Source of the DNA: Rotaria sordida
Taxonomy: Eukaryota > Rotifera > Eurotatoria > Philodinida > Philodinidae
Assembly (NCBI GenBank): GCA_905250125.1
Contig: CAJNOL010000916.1
Span: 1-64,000, forward strand
Direction: 5' to 3'
Length of the DNA stretch: 64,000 nucleotides
Shown here: piece by piece, positions 24,901-37,456 of the stretch
Layout of the letters: every line of letters begins with the position of its first letter
Numbering within the stretch: position 1 is the stretch's first letter
Position numbers and translations under genes: made by a program
The notes under the pieces: generated by a model
What the model was told of the DNA's origin: nothing
The model's database searches: none
What the model saw: only the letters and a program-made list of their open reading frames with translations

Positions 24901-27233
24901 CTAATTTTTTAAATTTTCTTTTTTATCACACTATTCATATGACTCTATTACTATTAATAAGAATGGTTTATAATAGTTATATAAACACATGATGATGACC
25001 GATATCTAATTTTTCTATGCGTTTTTTTTTATTATTATTAAAACATCTGAAAAAATAAAAGAAAATTGTTATTATTAATTATAACAAAAGGCTGATGGAT
25101 CGATTATCATTTGTTAGGAATCATTATCTTGTCTATATATATATATATGAAATAGTTATTATCATAGATAATAATTATAAAAGTTTCGTATTTAATTGTA
25201 TCGTTTATTTAGATTATGGATATTGATATTGGTAAAATAGATCGAATTAAAATTTGGCATGATAATTCTAGTCTTGGTTCAGCTTGGTTTCTTGAATCAA
25301 TAATAATTCGTAAAAAATATTCAACATGTCAAACTATATCAAATATATATATTCAACGTCTTGAACAAATAAGTAAAGCTTTATATCGTCAAATTAATGA
25401 ACCTATGAATAAAAATTCAATTGATCGATCAAGTTTTAAATCAAAAGATTCAGATAATAGTGGATTTAATGATCGTTTAGGAAGTAGTCGAAGTATTTTA
25501 CGTAGTCCAACAATATATGATAAAGTTAATTTACGTAAAAAGGTTACATGGGATGAACAAAGTATTGGTTCACAAGATGATTTATTGTCAATGGATTCAC
25601 AACGTATAAAAACAATGCAAATTATAGATGAACAACAATATAATAAAAATAATTCATTTTATTATGAATCAAAACATATGGAACATAAAATTTATTGGAT
25701 ATCATCACATAATTATATTGATAATAAATGGAAAATAAAATCTATTGAAGAAATAAATTCATTTGATTTTGATTCATCAATACGTTCATTATTACTTTCG
25801 GATCGTTCAATAATGAATAATAATAATATTAAAACATCTATAGATGAAAATAATGATGAAATCTATGAATTTCAAGCTAATTGTTGGTTAGCAAAAGATA
25901 AACAAGATGACAAACTTGAAGTTTATTTAACACCAAAATTAATTCATAAATCATCATTATCATCTGATGTAAATATTGATTCGAAAAAGAAACATTTCAT
26001 TCAATCAAATATTCGTTCCGATATTCAACATAAAAAATATGACAATGAAAATAATAAAAAAGAATCAAAATATTCATCTCCATATGATTTAAGACCAATT
26101 GAAAAATCTTCAAAAAATTCAAGTTTACATAATCTTCGATTATCATCTTCACATCTATCTAATACATCAAAAACACAACTTCCTAATTCACATTCATTTC
26201 AAGAAAATATCAATCCATTATCTCGTTCGAAAACAACATTTAAAAAACACGATGAATCATCAAGAATTAATTCATCGATTGATAGATTTCCTCAATCCTC
26301 ATCATTAACTCAACATTCAAAATCACCTCGTAATCTTAATGATTTTATAAATCCATTAAGTAGTGAACAAGAACTATTAGCTAGAATAACAACAAGTGAA
26401 CCATCACATCATCCACGATCAACAATTCCATCTTTATTACCGGTTACTCAACATTCTAAACTACCTTGGAATACTAATGATCGTACTGCTTCAATAACCA
26501 ATGAACAATCATCATCAATGAAAATTTCAAATCAGCCACCATATCATCCTCGATCATCAACTACGTCAATGCTGTCATCTAATGAAAATATAAAATTATC
26601 ACATAATAAGCATCATTTTACTAAACCGTTCCCCAATATTCAGGACTCATTATCTAGAATTTCACATGAACTACCAAATCAATTTCGATCAACATCTACT
26701 TCACCATCATCATCTAATCAAAGTTTGAAATCATTACACATTAACAATGATTTTCCTAGTCCAATACCTAATGAAGAGGAATTATTAAAACGAATTACAG
26801 ATGACTCACCATATCGTTCACAATCACCAACTACTTCATTGTCATCATTAACTCCACGTACAAAATTAACTCGTCAAACAAATAATAATCCTACTAATTC
26901 ATTAATGAATAAACGCGAAAGATTATTAAATATGTCAGTTGAACCACCTGTCAAATCTCGCTCAACAACTCCTTCATTATTGTCATTTAATCATCTTCCA
27001 AAATCATCTCAATCAAATAATCAATCTGTTAGCTCAATAACAAAAACATCTATTGAATCAACATTAGGATCTAAATCTGCAAAAAATTCTAATCCTGATA
27101 TTTCTTTAAAAAAATCTATAAATAGTAGGTACTTCTTTTCTTGTACTTCATTAATAATTATCTTTTTCTACTTTCAATTATAGATCAAGTATACTATTCA
27201 GCTTATGGAACATCCCCATTGGATGATTTTTAA
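21993..27233 (+). CDS. Multi-PLAT domain protein (LOXHD1-like) with Ser-rich repeat tail
   Basis: Eleven exons: 21993-22077, 22129-22281, 22336-22427, 22489-22647, 22705-22872, 22929-23103, 23174-23369, 23427-23617, 23686-23852, 25213-27124, 27184-27233, giving 1,115 residues. Three PLAT/LH2 beta-sandwich domains are readable: about 143-260 (YRFIVRTGTQKNCGTQAQV..LYLYG, EWFLKEIEI), 279-400 (YILQIRTGEKSIVDTNTNI) and 410-500 (YQVIVKTGNVTNAGTDANVF..IIYG, IKIWHDN, WFLESIIIRKK). The alternation of V.TG....GT.A.V with W.L..I.I is that of LOXHD1 and other PLAT-repeat proteins, which bind lipids or membrane proteins. The N-terminal 140 residues contain HNHTFCYLC. The tail from about residue 505 is rich in Ser, Asn and Gln and carries 45-residue repeats. 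No signal peptide or membrane segment. Confidence 0.85.
23853..25212. other. Long intron of the PLAT gene
   Basis: A 1,360-nt intron in a gene whose others are mostly 50-80 nt. No open frame of note. GC-richer words such as GAGTTCGAGTCCCAAC and GGGACCGCGACTAGTCCCG occur at 24460-24500. No clear inverted repeat was found. Confidence 0.5.
26290..27040 (+). repeat. 45-residue (135-bp) tandem coding repeat
   Basis: About five degenerate copies within the large exon of the PLAT gene. Each has the order NEEELLKRI-like start, Pro-containing turn, R-S-T/S-T-T-S-(L/M)LSS, Lys-containing spacer and Asn-rich end. Four consecutive units measure 45, 45, 46 and 45 residues. Confidence 0.75.
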
Positions 27234-28414
27234 TCAATATTAATTTTTGTCACGTATTTAATCTTAAGATTAATTTTTTTTTTGCTTATTAACAATATAT
27301 TGTGAAATATTTTATTTACTTTTAATAAATAAAAAAATAACATAAGTTTTCATATTAATTCAGTAAAAATCTCTCATAATTCTTCTATTGTTTATATAAT
27401 ATCATTCATCAATTAGTATATATACGAGTATATTAAACAAACTTATGGTATATATATATTCGACAGTATATCTTTTGTCAACCGATAGCTGTTATATACA
27501 GTCGAAAGAACAAATAAATCATACATCTATGTAATATACAACATATATTGATTTAGTTCACTAATAGGTTGTTAGTATATAAAGTTTCTATACAATATTC
27601 TTTAGTAAATTCTATATGCAAAAAAAAAAGAAAATAATCGTCTCAAAAACTAAAGTATTTTGGAAAATGTGTATGGTCAAAAAGCACAAAAACAGAAGAA
27701 GAATAAATAATTAGGAAAATTGTTTTTGTTCTAGTTCGATTTTGTAATTGTCATATGAAATATAAGCTTGAATGAATTTATCGATCAATTGCTCATTTTG
27801 TTAAATTTTTTACTAAGTTCCAATAAGCTTGATGACACTATTCGCCATCGGTTAAAATGATCACGTCGTATTATTTGTTCATCATTAAGACTAGCTCGTA
27901 TTTCATTCTTGTCATACGTCTATACTTGTTATAAGGAACAGTAGAAAAATAAAAACAATAGATTGTAGACGACGGAAAGAGAGACAAAACTACTAGTTGA
28001 GTTGATGATGATGATGATGATAATAATAATAATGACAACGGAGACATGTAAGCGAGTAGATGATCTTGTCACTCGTTATGTTATTCTACATTCAATTTTG
28101 CTTTATTAATGATGATTTCTTTGTCTCTCTCTCCTTTTTGTCTCTCATTCTTTTTTTTTTTGTGGTCTTTTTCTTTTTCTTTTCATCATTTTCCACATAA
28201 ACAAGAAATCGTCAAATACACAGGAGAAGAAAAAAAAACTGAGAATGAAGACTAACATATAAAAGCGGTGTTTCTAGAGACGATACAAAGTTCTCTTGTG
28301 TGATCTTTATATTTGTTTATATAGGTTTATTTAAATAAGCATTTTCACTCTTTCTGTGTCTCTCTCTCTCTCTGTCTTCTCTTGATACGTTCTGTCAATG
28401 CAGTTCATTGTTGC
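27234..28414. other. Intergenic / promoter of the Ig-EGF gene
   Basis: About 1.2 kb of AT-rich sequence. An ATATAAAAG TATA-like box lies at 28257-28265, about 150 nt before the chosen ATG, and a CT run (TCTCTCTCTCTCTGTC) precedes the start. GATGAT/AATAAT runs lie near 28005-28030. Confidence 0.45.
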
Positions 28415-29500
28415 ATGTCGAATACAACAATTATTTGTATTCAACTAATCATTCTGATCAGTAACGTTATATTTATTCGTTTAACAATTGCTATTAATCA
28501 GTGTGATTTATCAAGTTCTATTAATTTACAATGGGCTACATATAGTCATTCATTAATTTTACGTGTTCAACCAATGAAGTTATCTGAACAAAGTTATACA
28601 AAAAATATGACTATTGTTAGAAAAGTTCTTGCACGTGAAATTATCAAAATGTCAAGAATTGATCGATATCAAGATCAAATAGTCAAAATAAATGATATTG
28701 TCATAATAAAAATTAATGATAACGATAACGAATTTCTTGATGATTCATGTTGGCATTACCTTCGTATATCAACAGTGGATATTATTCTTTTTCTTAATGA
28801 AACTAATACTAATGAATTCAATTTACATTATCCACCAGTTGAATCAACACATCGTGTACGACAACATATTGAGGCCGTCCTCAGTCATGGTAAGTGTCTA
28901 TTAAATATGTAAGACTTGTCATCTTACAACTTTTTTTTTTCGGCCTCAGAAAAACTTATCTATAAAAGAAAAAGGAAAAACTAATTACAAGTTTTCTTAT
29001 TAATTATATTTTCTTCTTTTTCTTCCCCTTTTTTTTTTCTTTTTCATTATAGAAAGTAAATATGTTATATTGTATTCAGGTGTTTGTATGTGTGCGTGCA
29101 TTCATTCATTTTTTTTCTCTCTTTATATACAAAGCTAAAACGGAAATTCTTGATGAGATTGATCGACGATGCGGAAATACAGAGTGTCTTGTCACATAAA
29201 TGTCCCATCACATCCGTTAATAGCCAAAACACAAAAGAAAGTTAAAAAAAAAAACTTAATCGAACTTCAAAATGAATACATGTTTCCACTCACATAAGCA
29301 ATTAGTAATTACTAATTTGACAATTTAATTCAAATCACTGTTCTATGAGTCATTTGTATGCTCAATCAATTATATGTGTGTCACTTTTAAATATAAAACT
29401 TGTCTGTATCTTGTCATTAATGAAAGGGTGGATGTATATCTATACATATTGATCAATATTAATGTGTACACAGCACTTATAAATATATATCTATATCTAT

Positions 29501-29537
<37 letters not shown>

Positions 29538-31323
29538 CTTAAAGTGCATCATCTATCAATGACGAAGATGAGTTGTTCTACTTTTCTGTTATATCATGCT
29601 TCCTTGACAAATTTTTGCCATCTATTTGACATTGACTTTGTTGATTGTTTAGACGATGTATATAGCATGTTACTTTACAGAATCGTTTTGCCTTTTGGGT
29701 AGAAATGGAAGTGTAAAAGACATTGATTCCTACTATCGTTCTGTTTTTTCTCTTATCGACCAGTTCTATGTCTGGTGTTAGTAGTACGATTATCATCAGT
29801 AATATGCTAGCTATCGCATATAGATAGACAGTTATCGTATGTTCTGACATTTTTTTCTTCTCTCTTTTAGAAACATATCCACCCAAAGTTCTAATAAAAA
29901 CTCGTATAGATAAAGCAATTGTATCAAAAGATTATTTTCTTCAGTGCAATTCACGTGGTAATCCATTACCTCGTTTATTATGGAGTAAAAAAAATGATAG
30001 AAACAGTACATTACACTATTATCCAATACATAGACAATGTAAAACATCATGTCGAATTTATTCAATACAGCATAAGTACATTGACATTGTCTTATTAATT
30101 ATTAATTTGTATTTTAAAATTTCTTCGTTTTTCTTTTTTTTTTTTTTAAAGATATCAATCATTTTTATATTTTCGATCATTAACATTTGATGATATTGGA
30201 ATTTATATTTGTCGTAAGATTTTTGCAGATTTTTTTTTCTTGAAAAAAAAGAAAATTTTTTTTTAGATGCAGAAAATCCAATGAATCGTACAACGACTAG
30301 TGTTTATTTAAATATTAATTCTTATCATCAATCAAATATTAATCTGACATGTTCCAGTTTAAAATATTGTCATAATCATGGACAATGTATATTTATTAAT
30401 AATCAAATGAAATGTGTATGTGACAATCAATATTTCGGTGAACAATGTGAAACAAATTATGATGATATTATAAAAAAACAAGATTGTAAAAATAATTTTT
30501 TCTAAAAAAAAAGAAAGAAACAAATTATATCTAATAATGAGGTTTTTTTTTCTTTTTATTTCTAGCTGCTATTCTTTTATTTCAATCTCGATTTTTGGCT
30601 GGTTGTATTCTTTTTTCTGTTGGATTTTTACTTCTATTAATTGCAATTATATCTTGGTTTCTTGCAAGAAATAATAGACGACAACAAAAGAAATTGAAAA
30701 AGAAATTATTATTTAAAAAATCAGTTGAAAAACCACTTATTATACCTACTAAAGAAACCAATCTTTCAACAGAACTTAATGGTACCATTCCATCATCTAC
30801 TTCGATTGAACAAATAAATAAACCTTTTACTCCTTCTCCTCCTCCTCTTCCTCCTTCAGCTAGTGTTCACATTAGTCATATACCCATGTTAGAAAAAAAA
30901 CCATTAATACATTCTTTTATTCGACGGACAAATGTGCCAGCAGCATTAACAAGAGAATCATCAACTGCAACAGATGATGATGATGATGGTGGTGATGGAA
31001 TAAATGGTTTTCTACGTCATTATCAAACGTTACCACCTGTACCAACTAAAATCGATGAAGAATATGAAGAACGTTTTTCTTTAAAAATGAATAAATCAGA
31101 AGAACTCGGTCTTGGATATTTAACAAATGGAATAAATAATAGTGACCTTGTACTTTCACATAGTTATGCTGATATTTATCAACCAGATCATCAAACAGGT
31201 TTAATTAAACCATTACATATTCGAAAAGATCCACCACAACGGTATACAAAATATGTTTCATCATATAGTAAATTTGTTTTACCTCGACCAATTAAATCAT
31301 CGTCATTAGAATATCAACAATGA
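28415..31323 (+). CDS. Membrane-anchored Ig plus EGF protein, neuregulin-like
   Basis: Five exons: 28415-28889, 29871-30075, 30152-30213, 30267-30485, 30566-31323, giving 572 residues. The start is the ATG at 28415, followed by a hydrophobic signal peptide (IQLIILISNVIFIRLTIAI). An N-terminal region of about 135 residues has few cysteines. An Ig C2-type domain follows, with FLQCNSRGNPLPRLLWSK and the closing LTFDDIGIYICHAEN. One EGF domain comes next, with six cysteines (CSSLKYCHNHGQC, MKCVCDNQYFGEQC). A transmembrane helix (FLAGCILFSVGFLLLLIAII) leads into a basic stop (RNNRRQQKKLKKK) and a cytoplasmic tail of about 220 residues with a Pro run (SPPPLPPSA) and several Tyr. This order is that of Ig-type neuregulins, ligands of EGFR/ErbB receptors; Drosophila Vein has Ig plus EGF without the anchor. 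The assignment is by architecture. Confidence 0.82.
29504..29533. repeat. (TA)n microsatellite
   Basis: About 15 TA units inside the first intron of the neuregulin-like gene. Confidence 0.9.
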
Positions 31324-33151
31324 TAATCATGTTTCTCAGCTATTTTTTTTTTTTGTTGATTATGTTTTTTTGTATTTACATGTTTTGATTCATCTAGGAA
31401 GATGTGTTTTCTTTTGTTTTTCTCTCTCTCTCTCTTTCTATATATATATGTCATGCCTCCTATTGCTTTTTTTTTCGTCAAACTAATACAATATAGAAGA
31501 ATTCAAGGTATTTATTATATTGAAATATATACATTTGGAATAAATACCAAATCCATATGATAAATAAACATTAATAAGAATAGTCGAGAAAAAAAATATA
31601 TATCTTAATGGAATGAATTAATAACATACGTTATACAATATTTGGATTTTTTATGATTAACATATCAACAAATGAAGTTTTTAATGATAAATATCAGTTT
31701 TCAAGGTTTATTTTTTAGAATATTATTGTAAATTTTGATGATCATTTCAACATCAAATAGATAATGTCCGCATCAGAATTACAAAGACGTGTAAATGTAA
31801 CCTTGATAATTTGATAACGGCAATAGTTAGCAACTCGTTGTTTTCATCAATCGAAAAAGAAGACCTCCGGATGTCTACTTGTCTGATAATATCTAGGATA
31901 AAACTATTTTCAAAAAAATGTATGAAAATGATATTCTGTTTCGATGTAATTTTGATATTGATATATGCTTCCGATAGAGATATTTCAGATCTATAGTGCA
32001 AAACATGCTTCAGGTGTTTATCTCTTCATATCTCAATGTTGAACAAACAAAATCGCATATTTATTTGATCAAATTATACAAGATTCTTTTGATTGTTAGT
32101 AAATATTCTGACTGGTTTGACCTTCTCGAAGTTTATGATTATTGTTCTGTGTTCTCAAAAAATAGGTATTCACCCCTACGGTAGAGAAAATCCGGATAAA
32201 ACCCTGACCTTAAGGCGAAATATGATTCATCTGCAATCTATTATAGACTACTAAACAAAAGAAATTCTAATAACTTTGTATTTCTTAGCCCAAGGAAAAG
32301 ACATATGTTTAATTCGAACAATGTATTTACTTTTGTTTGTTTTTTGCTTCATATCAATTCTGAATGCAATGACTGTAATGAATGAGATTAATAAAAAAAA
32401 GAAGAAGAAGAAGAAGAAAAATGAACAAACATAATAAGTATTATTTTCGATTTATTAAATCACAATAATAGTTTTTCAATTAGTTGATCATTCTTTCTCA
32501 AAATATTTTTTTAGTTAGATTATTAATATATACATATAAGAAAAGAAATAGAGAACTTTGTCTTTCTATTAATAAAAATGCATGACGATCAATCGAAGTG
32601 CTTGTCAATTGAGGTTGTCATCAATGCCGAAGAAACGTCGACGATTCAATTATAAAAAGCTGTCGTTGTATTTTACTTCTTTCTCTCTTTTGATCAACGA
32701 ATTGTGGTTTATTGTCGGGTAATATTGCGTATATTTTTTTTTTAGTTGCTCCTTACTATGAACAGATTCTATTATCGCTCGCATTCGCTATGACTTGCAT
32801 GCTCATCTGCACACGCTCGTATGATGTTCAAAAAAAGAAAACAAACGACAAAGGCGAGAAGGATCGTTCAATGCCAAATACTGCTGTTTAACAATGTTCT
32901 CGAATTTGTTTCTTTCTTTCTTTCTTCTATATATTCTTGTTTCCGACGTTAGCAAACTTGTAGGGTGTTGTCAACAAAAAAAAAAAGAGAGCAATAGCGA
33001 AACATCTTCTAATCTTTTATGAGATGTGACATGAGCTTGTGTCCTTGTTTTTATCATCATAGAAATCGTATTTTTTTTCTCATTTATTACTGTGTTGTTG
33101 TGTCGGTAAAATCTGAACCGATAGAGAAATGATACTAATGTTCTCTATCTC
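31324..33151. other. Intergenic
   Basis: About 1.8 kb. Microsatellite-like CT and TA runs follow the Ig-EGF stop (31422-31450), and a GAA run lies at 32400-32420. No gene is seen; overlapping short frames at 31.75-32.2 kb look like chance. Confidence 0.45.
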
Positions 33152-33839
33152 ATGTACATATTCATCGGACTGACCTATGCTATATCATCATTACATGTCA
33201 TACTCGCTTTAATGAGTATTATTATTGGCATTATTTCACAAAGTCGAGAACCTATTTGGATGGCACATAGTATATCACCATTATGGAGTGGTGTTTTTGT
33301 AAAGTTTTTTTGTTTTATTCTTTTACATATCTTATTGTAGTGAATTCTTTTATATACTGTTTCAGTTTGCACTTTGTGGTGCTACAGGGATAATATGTGC
33401 ACGTCAAAAAGGTCTCTATGTGGTAAATAAAAAAAAAAGAAAATTTTTATTATTTCTATTAATTTAATTTTTGTTTTAGATATTATGCTATGTAGCAATA
33501 AGTATTGTAACACTTATGGTTGATTGTGTTAATATTCAATTGCTACGTTTAGGTCTTGTTAATATAATGACTGATGGACAAGCTTATTTAAAAGAAGAAA
33601 AAGATTCACTTGTATTTATTGCATTAATTTTATCATTAATTGAATGTTTAATATGTTTATTAAGTATATTTATTGGTATACGATTATCATTTGATGCAGC
33701 TAATAGAAGATTTCGTAAAAAAGAAGGAGCTTTTTTTGTTCAAGTGCTATCTGAAAAAGATATTGTTGTCGTATCAAAACCATCATCATCAACAAAACAA
33801 TCTGTTTCAGCTCGTGAATCTGTTCAATCATTTGATTGA
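33152..33839 (+). CDS. Four-transmembrane TMEM196-like protein
   Basis: Three exons, 33152-33298, 33366-33422 and 33480-33839, give 187 residues (human TMEM196 about 172). Four hydrophobic segments lie at about residues 2-27, 47-63, 67-87 and 112-140. The diagnostic part is ISPLWSGVFFALCGATGIIC, followed by ARQKG, resembling human SPVWSGVCFLLCG..GILCA. The short C-terminal tail is cytoplasmic-looking and Ser-rich (KPSSSTKQSVSARESVQSFD). The start is the only ATG in the reading frame of exon 1 that includes the first helix. An alternative is a distant MS4A/tetraspan relative. Molecular role is unknown. Confidence 0.75.
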
Positions 33840-34905
33840 TCATCAACATGACAATATATTTATTTCTTCCGCTATATATATATATATTTTTTTTTTGTAT
33901 TCAAAACAAAGAACAAAAACTATATATCACGCTTAAATTCATACTATATTTGTTGTTGTTCGCAAAAAATTATATAGAGAAAAATCAGTGATGCAAATAT
34001 GAATTCGAAAATCAAAAGCTTTTTTTTTTAAATTAAATATTCAGATAGAATAAAATATGATTTTTATTTGATGATAAATATCATCTATCACATATGTTCA
34101 AGTGTATATAGCGTAGATGAGTAATCTTAAAATATTATATAAAGGTCGTCTTAGGAGGCTACAAGTTATTTGTTATTTTTTCCACTACTTGAACTGTTAA
34201 ACAAAAATGTGTTCTTATTGTATCTTCTTATGTTTTTGAATTAATTAATTTCATCATCAGAATACTAACATAAAATTTAAACATGTCTAGAACTCTATGA
34301 TGTTTTATGATTCTAATATACAAAAGACAAATAATACTGTTCAAATTACATTCAAAGAAAATTTCGATGAAAAAAAAAACATTTATGCTATTTCAATATA
34401 AAAAGATTTTACTTCCGTCATTCATATATAACAATTCGAAGCAGAGATGTCCATGGGAGGAGGTGCTGCCACCGCCGCGACGGCATCAGCGGTGCGAGAG
34501 ATATATCAAGAATACCATCGTGGCAGCAGCAACAACTTTTTATACAGTTCATCGCGCCGCGGTCACGATGGACATCGATAAACATTCACATGAATTTTTA
34601 GATCTTAATTGAATATTCATTTGATTATATACAAAATATCTAATTTCAATAACATCAATGTTTCACATGTTTATAGTTTAAATACAAATAATTTTTTTTT
34701 TCTATTTTCAACATAAAAGAAAAAGAAGTTATTCGCTTGATAATATGAAATATTTTTTGCGGCTTTGATCATGATTATATTAGTACGATAGAAATATATT
34801 CAAAAACAGAGAAAGATTTTTCTATGCATTTATTTTTTTGATTGATGTATTGGAATAATCCTAGAAATAAATGAATAATCGGTTTTATTTTTTGTATTAT
34901 AATTT
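33840..34905. other. Intergenic with a GC-rich patch
   Basis: About 1 kb between the convergent TMEM196-like and GTF2E2 genes. Apart from the GC-rich block at 34446-34581 it is AT-rich and empty. Confidence 0.45.
34446..34581 (+). other. GC-rich block with small ORF, possible ncRNA or smORF
   Basis: A block much richer in G and C than anything around it. A 44-codon frame starts at 34447 (MSMGGGAATAATASAVREIY..) and ends with TAA at 34579-34581. The 9-bp word GATGTCCAT at its left edge recurs inverted (ATGGACATC) at 34568-34576. It may be a short peptide gene, a structured RNA or an insertion; I cannot decide. Confidence 0.3.
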
Positions 34906-37436
34906 TTATGATTTTACTTCGAGTTGATGAGCAACATGTAGATTATGTTTCATTGTATCTGGACGTCGACCTCCTCGTCTTGATTTTGTTGGTAACTGCT
35001 AAAATAATTTATGTAATAATATCACAAAATAAAAATATATAAATCAAATATACAGCTTGTCGTGGTGCGTTCTTTGTTAAACCATAATGTCCTTGATTAT
35101 CAAGAAATTCCCAAATTTTCTTATCATCTAAACCTTCAACTGATATTTTTCTCCATGATTCAATAAATTCTAAATAATCAAAATTAATAGTAAAAAAAAA
35201 AAAAAAAGAAAAAAGTTGATATATTTTATTTTTAATTCTACCTGGATTAACACGAAGATCATAAGCACGATCTGTATAAAATAAAATATCTTTTTTATTA
35301 CTTGTTACTTTCACAACGTCACCACTTTTTATTAAACTCTAAATGAAAAGAACAAAAAAAAAAATGTTCAAATTATACAATAAGAAATATCAAATATATA
35401 TTTTTTTTTAATATACATCAATTATATTATCAGCTCGTGTTTTTGGTATTGTATCTCGTACATCATCAACAGTTACAGCACCTTCACATCTTTCATGTCG
35501 TGTTTTTAAAAGATTAAGAAGATGTATTTTTTTTGGAGCTTTTAAATCAAGTGGTGGCTTATATACAAATTTATTAGTATCATCGACTTTTTTAACATCA
35601 ATTTTTTCATTTGATAAAAGTGCCTAAATTAAAATGATATATAGATTTAAAATTTACAATAAAAAAACAAAAAAACTCTAATTACTTCCGAAGCAAGCCA
35701 ATGTTTATCCGATGGATCAATTGTAAGACTGGATTCTTCTATAATTTCATCCAATGTTATTGCATCAGTTTGTCCACTAAGAAAACGTTCCTAAACATAA
35801 TATTTATTATCAATAAAATTTTAAATTTCTTGACATATGAGAAGATTTTAGATTATCTATTAACTCTATCAATAGAGTCATCTGTTTTTTTTAGTACTGT
35901 CAATATTAGTTATTAATTTGAAAAGAAAATAATCCAAAAACAAGAAACTGAACTAAATTGTATATAGACATTTGATTTAATATAAGAATTCATTGAGTAA
36001 AAAGCAAAAATAAGAATAGTCGAATATATATCATCGAGTGTGGATTTTTACAAGTTTTCGAACCTGTTTTAAAAAATATTTTTATAGTGTTTTCGAAAAA
36101 AATTTATTATCGGTCATGATATGGCGCCGTCATGGGTTATGCTGTTCGACAAACTATAGAATGACCTTGGATAAGTCACTAACAGCTGTTTCTCTTGGAT
36201 CATCCGTTTGATAGTATGCTGATTACGTTGTGACATATTCTATTCAAAAGTACAGTTAGTCATAGTTGTAGGCAAGATATTGAGTTATTAAATTTGCTAT
36301 TAGGCAGCGCTCCGTACTACATGATAGGAGTATTCTTTCTTTCTTCTGGTCATGATGTGGAAATGTCATAGAATACTTTCGAACGTATGTTATCAAAGAT
36401 GTGTTTATATCAGTTTACAGTATTTACGTGAAGCATGATTTTAGAAAAAATCAGGAATTATCTGTACTGTGTAACTCATCGTTTGAGTTCACAAATAAGT
36501 TTTCCTAAGACTAGAAAAAGCTTCAAAGATTTCATGGTCATGAACATCAAAAGCTAACCTATGACCATTTTAGTGAATTTTTGACCTGAAATTCAGCTCA
36601 TCGATAGATCTAAAATGATCCCTAGAATATCCTGGAAGTTTTAGGCACAATGAATGTTTATTTGTCGAGATATCCATTTACCAAGTAAACTTAATTTTTA
36701 TGACACGTATATGGCAAGCAATTATTTGTTGGAAATTTAATATCTCCACAAACAAAACATTCTTTGTGCCAAAAACTTTCAAAATATTCTAGGGATCATT
36801 CTAGATCTATCTATAAGATGAATTTCAGGTCGAATCTATTGAGTAAAACAGTCATAAAATTCGATTCGAGAAATTCATGAACATGAATCCTTCTAAGCTT
36901 TTTTCTAGTCTTAAGCAAATGTTCTTGTGGAGGAGTTTAATTACAGTTATGGTAGTTCCCTCATAAGTAAACGATTTTATTACTTATGATCATTTGAGGT
37001 TATTATGAGATTTTTATAAAAACTGATTAGTTTAATTGTATGAAAATAATAATTAGTCTATATGAAATTTTTCATTCAAAATTTGTCTATGAACTTAACG
37101 TCTAGTCTTATCATTTGTTATATTTACTTGTAATTTTTCGACAATATTTGCAAGTGTTAAAAATCTTGATTTTGACGAAGTACTTGATGCATGATAATCA
37201 CTTGCGAAATCTATAAAAAAAAATGAAATTTGAAAAATATTACTATTACTATTAATATTCATATTAAAATATAAACCTGATGATGTTTTTGATCGACCAA
37301 ATGTTGGTTTTGGTCGATTAGTTTTTTGTGATGATGTTTTTTCAACTTTTTGACGTTTTTCATTTGATGCAGTAAAAGCTAATGCATCATTTTGTCGCTT
37401 AAGAAAATTTGCACGTTCTTTTAATAATGATGTCAT
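34906..37436 (-). CDS. GTF2E2: Transcription initiation factor IIE subunit beta
   Basis: Subunit of TFIIE, which recruits TFIIH to the RNA polymerase II pre-initiation complex. Seven exons: 37436-37277, 37210-37128, 35790-35686, 35623-35417, 35338-35242, 35169-35054, 34998-34906, giving 286 residues (human 291). The N-terminus MTSLLKERANFLKRQ matches the family start. The first winged helix reads FLTLANIVEKLQ then LSGQTDAITLDEIIEES. The second contains YKPPLDLKAPKKIHLLNLLK and DVRDTIPK, followed by VKVTSNKKDILFYTDRAYDL and FIESWRKISVEGLDDKKIW, close to human KKKILFFNDK and EEFQKLWRSV. A basic tail (TKSRRGGRRPDTMKHN) closes the protein. Intron 2 (35791-37127) is 1.3 kb and holds fold-back D. 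Confidence 0.94.
36461..36960. repeat. Fold-back repeat D in a GTF2E2 intron
   Basis: Inverted repeat with arms of about 36461-36673 and 36738-36960. Matching blocks are CTAAGACTAGAAAAAGCTT (left) against the complement of AAGCTTTTTTCTAGTCTTA (right), and GATCCCTAGAATAT against ATATTCTAGGGATC. The core motif GAATTTTTGACCTGAAATTC lies at 36574-36593, with its partner at 36819-36836. Confidence 0.82.
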
Positions 37437-37454
37437 GATCAAAAAAAGGAAAAT

Positions 37455-37456
37455 CT
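37455..37456 (-). promoter_or_regulatory. Putative trans-splice acceptor of GTF2E2
   Basis: TTGAGTTTTAG ends here on the minus strand, 18 nt before the ATG. Confidence 0.35.
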
